A stretch of DNA of 64,000 nucleotides, from NCBI GenBank assembly GCA_030770425.1, contig JASJFT010000138.1:1-64000 (forward strand). Reading direction: 5' to 3'. The notes beneath the pieces are model-generated. The model was given only the letters and a program-made list of their open reading frames with translations, was not told where the DNA came from and ran no database searches. This stretch comes from Darksidea phi. Lineage: Eukaryota; Ascomycota; Dothideomycetes; Pleosporales; Lentitheciaceae. Below, piece after piece: positions 20,806 through 31,255 of the stretch; within the stretch, counting starts at the first letter, position 1; every line of letters starts with the position of its first letter. The position numbers and the translations under genes are program-made.

Positions 20806-21339
20806 ATGCCATCTATCAAGAAATTCTTCACTCCTTCCAGTCACATAACTAATCCTTACGCCAACCCAAATCACCCGACAAACGTTGCTACACCCTTGAC
20901 TGCGCCGGCCTCAAAACCATTCAGATCCCAACCACCACTACCGCCGCTGCCATGTCGGGCTTCACCGCGCGGCTCGTTCGATTACCTTGCTGAGGCGAGG
21001 AAAGTCGTAGGTCGGGACCCCGTTACAGGACGAAGCTTGGTGAATCAACCACCTGCAAGAAAGACAGGCGTCAGTGGAGATGCTACATTTACGGCCGCGG
21101 AAGCGAGTCAAGGATCCGGATCTAGAAATGGAGGAGCGGTAGGAGGAGGAACCGTGGACGGGACCAGTGCCTACGGCGATCGAAACGAGGGTGTGAAGAA
21201 GACTCATGGAACGAAGTATGATCTCTTCGTGCAGCAGATGAGGGATAGACAAAAGGGTGTCTGGCGCGAACCTGAGGGAGGGTTCTATGCCCCTGAGCAG
21301 CGGTTGGGAGAGTTCTATGCGCCCGGAGGTGGACCGTGA
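20806..21339 (+). CDS. Hypothetical protein, low complexity
   Basis: A single 177-residue frame with a good ATG context (CAACAATGCC). It begins MPSIKKFFTP, is Pro/Ala-rich to about residue 50, has a short helix (SFDYLAEARKVVGRD), a Gly/Ser-rich centre, then the motif KYDLFVQQMRDRQKGVW and two Tyr/Pro steps (FYAP) near the end. The SIKKFF start looks like the hydrophobic half of a PCNA-binding box but lacks the leading Gln. I recognise no family. The ordered C-terminal motif argues for a real gene. Confidence 0.55.
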   Translation: MPSIKKFFTPSSHITNPYANPNHPTNVATPLTAPASKPFRSQPPLPPLPCRASPRGSFDYLAEARKVVGRDPVTGRSLVNQPPARKTGVSGDATFTAAEASQGSGSRNGGAVGGGTVDGTSAYGDRNEGVKKTHGTKYDLFVQQMRDRQKGVWREPEGGFYAPEQRLGEFYAPGGGP

Positions 21340-22467
21340 GGGGAGAGGGTTGTGTAATTTTGGGGAAGAGCGAGGCGTTGGATCAATAGTGACTTTTATG
21401 AAGGTGACGCGGTTTTGGACTTGTATGGAGTATCAGCTATATATCCTTTTTTAAATCCATATATATCACTTTGAAGGCAAGCGCGACACAGCATGCTCTT
21501 TTTCTAAAAAGCTGAGTCGTGTACCGAACAAAAAAAGGCGGTACAACCATGCGAACCACGACAGGATCGAACCACCACCACCCCCTCTCAACCCTTCCAA
21601 ACCACCCATCCCACACGCAAAAGGAAAGTATCAACACGAGCCAGATAACCAACTAGTGCGTGACTGGCGCCACGCCTCCAACGTTTAACGGCCGGAGACG
21701 CAGCATTTCATGGAGCATTTCATGGAATCAGGGGTAAATGCAGCTACTTTCCTGGAAAGTTGATGTGAGTTGATAAGTATATGTACTTGGAATAAAATGA
21801 ATTGAGATTGAGTTTCAGGGACTAGAATGAGAGGGGCGAGTGATGCGCTGTGGGGGTGGTGGCGCTGCGACGGGTGTACTGCATGTGTGTAGGCAGCAGG
21901 GCAAGGGGCATGGGGATGGCTGCCTTGTTTAAGACACCACGCTTCCGAGCCAAGATCGAGAATCGGCAGAAGGTTATGCGTTCCATAGCGTAGCTCGACT
22001 AGAAAACGGTATTCAATGTAAACATGTTCAACGGAATATATAGGCTGACTGGTTGTCTTGCGGGTTGCGCAACCTGATTACTTTCGAGGAGCGGTACTTC
22101 CTATAAGCTGTTCCATCGGATGCGTCTACACGATGGAATGAAAATAGAAATCATAATCGATCAACTAAGCTTATGCATTGTATTAACTAGGAACGTAGAC
22201 GCTATGCTATGCATGCTGTACGACTAGATATGAGGAAAACGAAGAATAGTCGCTATTTGCGACACCAGAACCGGTACACCGAAGCTCCAAACGCTTCCTA
22301 TAATACAGACCCCTCAGGACTCGACCACCCATGGCGCCGTATTCCAGTTTCCCATCGTCACAACTCAGTATCTCATTTTCTTGCCTTCAGGTCCACACCC
22401 CTGGCACGACACGCTGCTGCTTCAGAAGAGACAGATGAGCGTGTCGTTCAAGGGATATATTGATTGA
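21340..22467. other. Intergenic, about 1.1 kb
   Basis: No supported gene. A 12-bp unit (AGCATTTCATGG) is present twice in tandem at 21702-21725. A tRNA-like T-arm on the minus strand near 21565 has no stem partner. Confidence 0.5.
21702..21725. repeat. Two tandem copies of a 12-bp unit
   Basis: AGCATTTCATGG repeated exactly, in noncoding sequence. Confidence 0.8.
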
Positions 22468-23522
22468 TCACCGCACCTCTGTCAACGGCGCTGTTTGCGG
22501 CCTCAACTCCTTTGGTGGAGCAGGTGGTCCGGTCCCACTCCTTCTGCGCCTCTCCCTCTCGCCCAACCCGATTGGCGTCTCCAAATGCGTGGTCTTTTTA
22601 TTATTGAACTTGCCACCAACACCGCGCATCCATGTCTCATCCTCGTCAGCCCCGAGCCAGTAATGCGGTGAGCCACTAAGCATAATTCTGCCAGCCTTGC
22701 CCTTTATGCCATGTCCTTCCTCCTTACCCTCGTCGAAGGGATTTTCGGCGAGATTCGAGTGTTCAGGCTGTGCTGCATTGGAGTCGTACCAGGCGGAGGA
22801 CGAAGCATTGGCTGCGATGTGTTGGCGCAAGCACTGGCGCGCAAAAGCCAGCATGACAAAAACAAAGTAGACACGCAGAGCCCAGAAGCCTGATATGAGG
22901 GATATGCTCATGATGCTGTCAGTCCGGAGAATGGCGCCGCGGAGCCCAGGTGATCCTTGCGGAGCCCCCTGTCCTACAGCTACAGCGTTCTGTCCTGCCT
23001 TGAGGCCATCCGCTGGTTCTGCAACCACATTCACTTCGCTAACGTTGAACTTGGGGCTTGTGAACCCAGCGTTTTCTGCCATTCCAGGTGCTGTCGAGTT
23101 TCCGGGGTTAACGGGGTGGTTCGCGAGCGTGTAGAACCATATGACGCCGAAGAAGGCTGTGTAGAGGGCGTTGACGACCGAGTCGAGCGCATACAGATGC
23201 GCAAGCAACAGTGATTCGAACGGACTTTGTAATCGTATGTGCTTGTAAAGATATACAGTCGCGAGGAGGAGGACCGTCGAGTAAACGTACATTGACAGCT
23301 GCCATCCATCGATGGTGGCGCCTGTCAAGAGCGCGAGCAGCCCATAAAGCCCCGACACCTTATTAATGACTTGCAAGTAAGTGATAATCTCAGCGCCCGT
23401 GCGCAAAGACATGTTTCCCAGGAATTTCTACCACATCGTCAGCCTTTGAAGTCGCATTCCCACATTTCTGGAAGAGCACGTACCCTTGGCCGCGGCACCT
23501 CGAACAAGTGTGACGGCACCAT
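22468..23522 (-). CDS. KEI1: Inositol phosphorylceramide synthase regulatory subunit Kei1
   Basis: Golgi membrane partner of the Aur1 catalytic subunit in the synthesis of inositol phosphorylceramide, the fungal complex sphingolipid precursor. A 13-codon first exon (23484-23522, MVPSHLFEVPRPR) splices in phase 0 to a long exon (22468-23427), giving 332 residues. Family features are KFLGNMSLRTGAEIITY, NKVSGLYGLLALLTG, QLSMYVYS and the AYTAFFGVIWF segment in four predicted helices. A long Pro/Arg-rich cytosolic tail follows, with an acidic NPFDEGKEEG stretch. The frame before the chosen start is open to 23720, so a longer N-terminus is possible. Identity is strong. Confidence 0.92.
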
Positions 23523-24042
23523 GACGGCGTTTGCGCGCGCAACGGATGTAGAAGAGTCGGCAGAGTCGACGTCGTCAGCGAAGAGATAGGTATGCTCTGT
23601 TAAAACTGGGTTTCGGTTTGAGGCGCGGTGGTGAGGAGAAAGACGTTGTGAGGTGTGAGACGAGCTCGGGGGTGACGGCGGCGGTTGCGGATGTACCGGC
23701 TGCTTGGATTTGCTGCTCATTTCGCGACTGGGCCGGCTAAGCCCCCTTTTGGATAAGGGTCACGTGCGGCTCGCTATGCACCGTTAGACGGTCATCATTG
23801 TTTGCATAGGTACACTATACACACATTCTGTAGATGTGAGGAGTTGGTTTTAGGGCGTTCCGCTGTTGAGACACGTTTTATCGTGGGCGTGGTATTTTGT
23901 CCCGCCTTATGACGCCATACGCGCAGATGGCTTGCAGGAGCCAACCTTTGGCGCTTCGGCCGCTGGGTGTACATAAAGTGTTGCGGGTAACAGAACGGGC
24001 GTCTAGTGAACTCTTGTATTTTCATCTCCAAAGTATTTTAAC
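23523..24042. other. Divergent promoter region KEI1 / SDR
   Basis: 520 bp between divergent start codons. If KEI1 starts upstream, 23523-23720 is coding on the minus strand. No other feature seen. Confidence 0.5.
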
Positions 24043-24999
24043 ATGGCAGAATACCGTCCCGAAGCACTCAAGCTCCAAGAGCAGGATCTGGAAGGTAAAT
24101 TAGCTATAGTCACGTAAGGAGAATTCCGTCTACTTTGTCAAAAAGCCCTCTTTATCAAACCAACTCCGCCTCACCGTCTCATCCTTTCTTAGAGATTGAT
24201 CTGATCTACTTCCAGCGGTGCAACAAAAGGCATAGGCCGGGCCATAGCCCTCAACCTCGCCTCCCGCGGCTGCTCCATCCTCGGGACCTACTCCTCCCCG
24301 CAATCCGCCCACAACTTCGACGTCCTCTCGCACACCGTCAGTGACCTGTACCGCGCTCCAGACGCCCCAAATCACCTCCAGGGTGAGAACAGTCCCAAGT
24401 TGAAAGGCGTGGTAGCCGACATAACCTCTCTCTCCTCTGTCGATCAAGTCCTCCTCACACTCAAACAAAACCTTGGGAAGATCGACATCTTGGTCCTCAA
24501 TGCTGCGTACAATGTTCGCCCCAAACTCGGCAGCGCTAGTGAAGCGGATATCGCAAATAGTCTGACGGCAAACCTGCACTGGCCTATCGTCCTGATAGAA
24601 AATATAGTCCGCCAATCCCTCTTCAACCCCTCGTCTCGCATCGTTGTCCTCAGCAGCGACCGCGTGCGCGATACCTCCCCTGGCTCCTCCATCTTCAACG
24701 CCACCAAAACGGGTCTGGAGTCTCTAGCCCGATCCTGGGCGGTAGAGTTGCCTCTCAGTTTCCCCGGGACCACTGTAAATGCGGTTTCGGTGGGCTTAAC
24801 TGATACGCCTGGAGTGAGGGCTTTCCCTGCCGCTACCGTCGAAGCACTGAAAGCGCAGCGCCTGAAGAAGGTCAAGGTTGTGGAGGGTGGTAGGATGGGC
24901 TTTCCGGAAGATATAGCAGACGTGGTGGGATGGCTTGTGAGTGAGAAGGCGCGGTGGGTTAGTGGGAGTGTTGTTGCTGCAAATGGAGGTGCCGAATAG
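24043..24999 (+). CDS. Short-chain dehydrogenase/reductase family protein with atypical active site
   Basis: Two exons (24043-24113, 24216-24999) encode 284 residues with a Rossmann fold. The cofactor loop TGATKGIG (residues 24-31) is intact and spans the splice junction. NAAY (119-122) replaces the usual NNAG, and the Ser of the catalytic set lies in VVLSSDR. The classical YxxxK is FNATK: Phe184 takes the place of the catalytic Tyr, while Lys188 is kept. The C-terminal WLVSEKARWVSGSVVAANGG is typical of the family. It may be a reductase with altered chemistry or a non-enzymatic NAD(P)-binding protein. The substrate is unknown. It converges on SUV3. Confidence 0.88.
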
Positions 25000-25315
25000 G
25001 TCGGTGGATCGTCCTAAAGTTTCTAGGACGAATCGTAGCACCTCGTGAAGATTAATAAGGCGTGGCATGAGAAACAAAAGTATACCGATTTGCTGGGTGA
25101 CGCATGAAGAGAAGAAACAAAGGTACGCTCGAGTTATACAGTACTATACAATGTCTATAATGTAGTCTATACCTTCAATACGCGGAGATGCTTGCGTGCG
25201 ATCCCACAACCTTTCCAAAGTATTGTACAAACACCAGCTACTCCAAGATCCCCCACTGATATATTGTCTTCCATTTATGCCCTCTTTTAGTACGCTATTG
25301 TGGGTGGGTTATCGA
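25000..25315. other. Convergent spacer SDR / SUV3
   Basis: 3' flanks of two converging genes; no other feature seen. Confidence 0.5.
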
Positions 25316-27899
25316 TCAGGTTGTCGGCTGAGAAGTCTCCGAATGTTTGATAGTCGAGGAAATGTTACTTTGTAGCGAGTCTAGAGCCTGGTGCGACAAA
25401 TGCTGCGTACGCTCTTGGTACTCCCTCTCCAGCTTGTCTAGCTTCTCAGTCTCGGGCGGTTCGAGCACTTCGAGTTCTTGCATAGGGTATTTCTCCTTAT
25501 CATCCACAGGAGCCGATTCGTCAACGAAAGAGCGCTCATCATTAAGCACGTCTTTCACTTCTTGTGGAACACTAGTAGCGGTGGTGACTTCTGGTCGCTC
25601 CGCCTCTCTGGTCTCTCCTTTGATATAAACGTCATTATTCTCTTGCTTTTCTAAAGCACGCATCGCTTCCTCTCTCTTCTTCCTCAAGAGATCCTTCGCC
25701 TGTTGTGTCCACGAAAACTGCATCAATGTGCGCTCGATGGCATCTTCCACCAGCTGCTTCGCGTGATTGGCAAGACTTCTCGTAATGAAGACATTCGGGA
25801 AACGGTAGCTAAGCCATAAGTAGGTAACAAGCATCTTGTGCAACTGCTCCAAGCTGTAAAGATATTTCCGGTCGCCAGACGGCGGCAGATCCAGTCTTTC
25901 AAGCGGCAAATTCTTTAATTCAAGCAAGTGGCCAGACTTGTTGTCGGCAATACATTCAGCCAAGGTCCTCAGGAAGGCCCTCTCGCCTTCGTCCCTCATG
26001 TTTGAAGGGGCAGCACAGATCATGATACGGTCAGCAATGCTCAGGTTCTTGACGGTATGAATTGTGTCTGCTATTGACAGCTGATCTTTTAGTCCGCAAA
26101 GATGGAAACGTGGGTGGATATTCGAGATCTCGTGCAGACGTAGCATGATGTAGCTGAAGGGGGTTCCTGGAGGAAAGTAATTTGCGAATCGCTCGACAAT
26201 GAGAGCAGGAGGAAACAAGCCTGCCGTACGGATGGGTTCTGGTTCACGAAGCATTCCCGCTTTGAGAAAGTCATAGTCGAGCTGCTCCATGGTAGTGACG
26301 AGACCAACCGTAGCCGGTTCCGATCTCGCCTTATATCCGATAGCATCTGGCCTGACGCCTTCTCGTACGGTGCTAGAGTCGGTGGGCGTCCCTGATCCGA
26401 CTTTCTGCGATTCGCCTTGGGTGATAGCTTGGTGCGCGGTCTTGTAGCGACCAGCGCGGCCAGCGATCTGCTTGATTTCAGATATTTGCAGAGGTACTAG
26501 CTTCGTCCCGTCGCTCTTCATGGTGGATTCGAAAATGACACGTTTAATGCTCAGGTTTAGACCCATACCAATGGCGTCGCTGGCCACCAAGAAATCGTAA
26601 TCATTGTCCGGGTCGTTGAACAAGCGGGCCTGTTGGGCTCTCGTCTCTGGCGGCAAACTCCCGTATACGATAGCACACTTCCTGCCTGTTTTCTTCTCTA
26701 CCTCTCGTCGCAGCGCATGGATGCCCAAAACGGAAAATGCGACTATACAGTCGCCCTTCTCGAGAGTATTCAGCTTTCCTCGGAGACTTCGCGGCGCTAC
26801 CTGGAGGGGCGTTAGGCGCTCATACTCGTGAACGTGGACCTTGTCGCCGACCAAAGCGCACAGTTCGCGTATGAGCGGTACCGTACGCGCTTCACCGCAC
26901 AGATGAACCTCTCTCGCTTTTATACCCAGGAACGCCTGCGTCCATGCCCAGCCACGTTCATTGTGACTGATCATTTGAATCTCGTCGATGACAGCGACAT
27001 CTAGAGTCGTATTCAGAGGCGCCATTTCGACGGTACAACTCCACATCTTAGTCTCGCCTTCGGGCACGCGCTGTTCCTCGCCTGTAACCAGAGCGCACGG
27101 TTTTCCTTTAGCATTTAGCCGTGTATAGACTTCATGGGCGAGGAGACGAAGCGGTCCTAGATAGATGCCCCTGTCCGCTTCTTCGAGGCGCTTCAGGGCG
27201 TGGTAGGTTTTCCCGGAGTTGGTGGGACCGACATGTAGATGCACTGTCCGTGGAATTTCTCTTGTCGCCGGATACCACTCGGTAGGATAGCGCAGATCTG
27301 CCACTTCTTTCTGATTGTCCAGTTCAGCCTTCGTGAAGCGTCCACCACACGTTTGGGCATAGAACAGGTATCTCAACCGTGTCTCGAGACTCGACTTCCC
27401 TCTTACGGCCTCCTTTGCAAGAAGGTCCAGCTCGGGCGACGCCTGCTTGATCCATAGGTTGATAGATCGCTCAAAAGTGAGCCATTCTTGGTCGAAGGTC
27501 TCGCGCGTCAATTGGAGGCTCTCGAGGAATTCCGGCTGGAGCAGATCCGCCTTGAGCCTCTCAAGGCTTTCGCGTACTGTATGAAAGATGGACACAGATT
27601 TCTTCGGTCGTAGTCCTAAAGGATTGAAAAAGGGCTGTGTCTGTAAGCAGCTGTTCAGTGACCACGGCAGATATGACAGCTACCTGGCCCCGGTACCCTT
27701 TCCTTGCATTCTCACTTCTGACTTCTCTGCGATCCCGCGAACCTTCGGAGTCGCGAACTCGTCTGGGAGTGCTTCCATGTCCTCCTGTCCGGTATGCGAC
27801 CTGGACATGCGGAAGGAGGCGTTGGGTTCGCGGCCGCGGTCTGGCAGCAAAAGCGCAAAACAAACATAGCGAAGTGCGCCGCGTCGGCAGCACAGGCAT
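25316..27899 (-). CDS. SUV3: Mitochondrial ATP-dependent RNA helicase Suv3
   Basis: Helicase of the mitochondrial degradosome, which unwinds RNA for 3'-5' exonuclease decay and intron turnover. A first exon (27684-27899, 72 codons) encodes a basic presequence (MPVLPTRRTSLCLFCAFAARPRPRTQ). A 43-nt intron leads to the large exon (25316-27640); the total is 846 residues. Motifs are Walker A GPTNSGKT (210-217), DEIQM (291-295), YGSLPPETRAQQARLFND, SDAIGMGLNLSIKRVIFEST and the Arg-finger region IAGRAGR. A Suv3 C-terminal domain (about 550-690) is followed by a Lys/Glu-rich tail of about 120 residues, longer than in yeast. The splice acceptor could be six bases further on. The gene is divergent from SEC1. 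Confidence 0.95.
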
Positions 27900-28207
27900 T
27901 CCAGCGGGCGCAGAATTCGAGGGTTGAGAGGATGAGGCAAAGAGCTTAAGTGACAGGGGTCGTCGGTCAACATGGAGAAAAAGTGAGCCAAGGTCGGAGG
28001 TCTTCCCGCCGACGGGACCTTGTGCGCGGTTCAAACACCACCATCCCACTCGGCGCCTCAGAGCTCCACACGCAGTCTCGTCCACGCTTCTCCCCGCCCA
28101 TCGCACGCCCCGAATACCTTCTCTCGCCACAGCGCACGCTCGCTCCAGCTCCGGCACATCTCCATCCGCGGCACGTTGGGTAGCGACGCTGCCATCACCC
28201 CGCCCCC
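27900..28207. promoter_or_regulatory. Shared divergent promoter SUV3 / SEC1
   Basis: 308 bp separate the two start codons. It is GC-rich with no clear TATA element; open frames crossing it lack protein features. Promoter role is inferred from the head-to-head arrangement. Confidence 0.5.
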
Positions 28208-30673
28208 ATGGGTGTTTCGATGATAGACATCCAGCGGGACTGTATGCTCGCCCTCACCCGCTCCTGCAGCCATCCGCTCTGCTAATACAATAGCCAGTGA
28301 TCCTCACTACCATCCGCAATACCACTCGTGGCGACGTATGAAACCCCCTACCCGCCGTTCGAGCTCTGCTGATTCCCCGCAGTGGAAAGTTATGATTGTA
28401 GACGAGGACAGTCGCAAGTTGATAGACAATGTCGTCAAGGAGGATGAGATCCTCGATTTGAACATTACGAGTACGGCGCCATTGCCGCCTCTGACAAGTT
28501 CTTTCTGACGCATCCAGACATCGAGCGTATTGAGGACAAGCGACAGACGCAGGCAGACATAGACGCCGTGTACTTCCTCACGCCAAAACCCCACATTGTC
28601 GACTGCATAATGGCCGACTTCGAGTGCCGGAGATACAGAGGGTCCTTTCTGATATGGACTACATGTAGGGACAGCGAACTATACCCCCACGACTCGACGC
28701 TGATTCGTGTGACAGTGCCTGCTGCACCCTTAAGAGAGCGGCTGGAGCGGTCGCAAATGGCCCAGCAACAGATCAAGGTGTTTAAGGTCACGCATCTCGA
28801 CTTCCACCCGCGTGAATCCCACCTAGTGACCTTCAAAGACCCCTACAGCTTCCCGACGCTATTCCACCCCGAATGCAACGGCCTCGTTAGAGCCCATATG
28901 GAGGACATTGCGGAGAAGGTATGCATAAGAACTATGCGCATATGGCCGTGTGCTAATGCCTGCAGCTCACCGGAGTTTGTGTTGCCCTTGGAGAGTATCC
29001 GACCATTCGCTACTACCGCCCGCGAGTCCCCACCCACGAAGCTAGCGTACTATGTTCACATCTGGCCCGCTTCGTACAAGACAAGCTCGACATGTATGCC
29101 CAATTCAATCCCGACTTCCCTCCACAGTCCAACCGTCCGCGCGGCGCCCTCTATATCACCGACCGCTCTATGGATCTCTTTTCACCCCTGCTACACGAAT
29201 TCACGTACCAGGCAATGGTACACGACCTGCTGCGGATACAGGAGGGAGACAAGGTGACTTATAAGACGCTTATAAACGAAGGCGAGCCGAACGCTGAGGA
29301 AAAGGATATGGAGATCAGCGACAATGACAAGATATGGGTCGAGTATCGGCATCGGCACATGAAGGACACCATCACGAAGTTGATTGACGATTTCAAAAAG
29401 TTCATGGCAGATAACTCCAATTTTACAAACGCAGATAGTGCGAACGTTTCGGGCATGAACGGCTTAAATGCGATCAAAGACATGATGGCGGGACTTCCCC
29501 AATATCAACAGATGAAGGAAGCCTACTCGCTCAATATTAGCATGGCCCAAGAGTCTATGGCTGTCTTCCAAAAGCACAAGCTGCCAGATGTTGCCTCTGT
29601 GGAACAGGTACATGCTTTCTCCTTGTCCTGCTATCTAAATGCTAAAGGATGTGTAGTGCTTAGCCACTGGGCTTGACGAGGACTTTCGAAAAGCCAAGAA
29701 CATGGCCGACCAGGTCGTTCGTACTCTTGATGAGGATGCCGTTACGCCTGCCGATCGTCTACGCCTCATTGCTCTATATGTGTTATACAGAGACGGCATT
29801 CTTCCCGCGGACCTTACCAAGCTGCTTCTCCACGCCCAGCTTCCTCCTCAAGACGGGGATGTAATACGTAATCTCGACCTTCTCGGCGCCCGCATATCGC
29901 GAGGTCTGAAAGAGAAGCGGGAACCACCTCCACCCCTCTTCCCTCGAAATGCCGCCCCTCCACCGAACGCGGAGGAATACGCACTATCACGATATGAGCC
30001 CGTGCTAAAGAATGTATTAGAGGAGCACGTGCATGGAAGGTTGCCGCAAGATATCTTCCCATACACGAAGATGCAGCCCGATGACCCAAGCATGCAAGAC
30101 AACACACCTGCAGCGTCCCTCCGCTCTGCCAAACCAACCTGGGCGAAATCGAAGCTCACGACCGTAGAACCCCGACAACGAATCATCGTCTTTATGGCAG
30201 GCGGCGCGACGTACGCTGAAGCGCGCACCTGCTACGAAGTTTCCCAGAAAACGTCCCGGGACGTCTTCCTCGTCACCTCGCACATGATGAATGCCGGTCT
30301 CTTTTTGCGACAAGTCGGCGACCTCAGTCAGAGCCGCAAGAACCTCCGTCTACCAGTAGACTTACCCCAACCAAAGGCCCCAGCGCACTTATTTGAGAAG
30401 CCTGCACCGCCAAAACCAGCAGCGCCACCACCAGGTACCGCGGCAGGGAAGCCTATACCGAACATTCCTGGAGGGCTTCCTTCACGACCTGGAGGTGGTC
30501 AACGAGTGGGCGCCGGGTCAGCACCGCCGACAGCTAGTATGGGCGCAATGTCGCTGAACTCGGGAAGGCCTGCAGGTAGTCCTATCCCATTAGGAAACAG
30601 TGGGAAGTCAGGCAAGGAGGACAAGGATAAGAAAAAGAAGAAACACCATTTCTTTGGGTCGTCAAAGTCATAG
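28208..30673 (+). CDS. SEC1: Sec1/Munc18 family exocytic SNARE regulator
   Basis: Binds assembled exocytic SNARE complexes at the plasma membrane, at sites of secretion. Seven exons (28208-28241, 28298-28335, 28383-28470, 28518-28664, 28716-28918, 28966-29607, 29657-30673) give 722 residues, near the usual length. Segments typical of the family are MIDIQRDLILTTIR, KPHIVDCIMADFE, HPRESHLVTFKDP, RYYRPRVPTHEAS, RPRGALYITDRSMDLFSPLLHEFTYQAM and RLIALYVLYRDGI. The six introns are only 46-56 bp, and the GTAGGG donor at 28665 is weak but restores the family alignment. The last ~90 residues are Pro/Gly-rich and end in a Lys run (KKKKKHHFF), which may touch acidic lipids. Identity is secure. Confidence 0.96.
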
Positions 30674-31255
30674 CGTGTCTTTGCATTGGCCGGGGTCGGC
30701 TTATGAGGCATTGCGGGCGTTTGGGATCAGCTTCTGTGTTTTGTGGTTCTGCATGGCGAAGTTTCTGTTCTGGCGTTGCATTGGCAGGATACGGGTATGG
30801 TAGGCGTTGGATCAAAGGAGCAAGACTTTGCGACTTGCGGTTTTCTGATACCCACTGGTTGGGGCTTACACTGTTTTTGTAGTAGGATACAGCTGAATAC
30901 AATCAAGGCCCCAATATCTCAAATCGTCAACAGATCTTGACTTGTGTGCTGAAGCTCTTACGGTAGTGCACAAGCAGATACAATTCAGACGAACTGTGGG
31001 ACGTCTAGGGCCGTTTGGAATTCTAGCAAAACCAAGGTGAACAGATCAATCTTACATGATCTGGGCACAGGACGATTGAAGGTCCGAAAAAAGTTCGAAA
31101 AGATAATTTGCGCTTGTATTTGGAAAATTGCCTTCGGTGCTCTTCTTGTATGCCCTTGGCCCTGGGTGGGTCGATGTCTATCACGATGCAATGGATATGA
31201 CTAGAATATGAGATAGTGTATGTTAGTATTTCGTATCACTACGCCCGTCGTTAAA
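30674..31255. other. Convergent spacer SEC1 / CCA1-TTI2
   Basis: About 580 bp between converging stops. No supported gene or RNA. Confidence 0.5.

Noticed and set aside
21540..21600. Minus-strand tRNA T-arm look-alike (GGTTCGATCC)
   Set aside because: The flanking stem does not pair and no anticodon arm can be drawn.
18922..24999. Possible secondary-metabolite cluster (oxidase, SDR)
   Set aside because: No backbone enzyme, transporter or pathway regulator nearby, and KEI1 and ERG2 are housekeeping genes.
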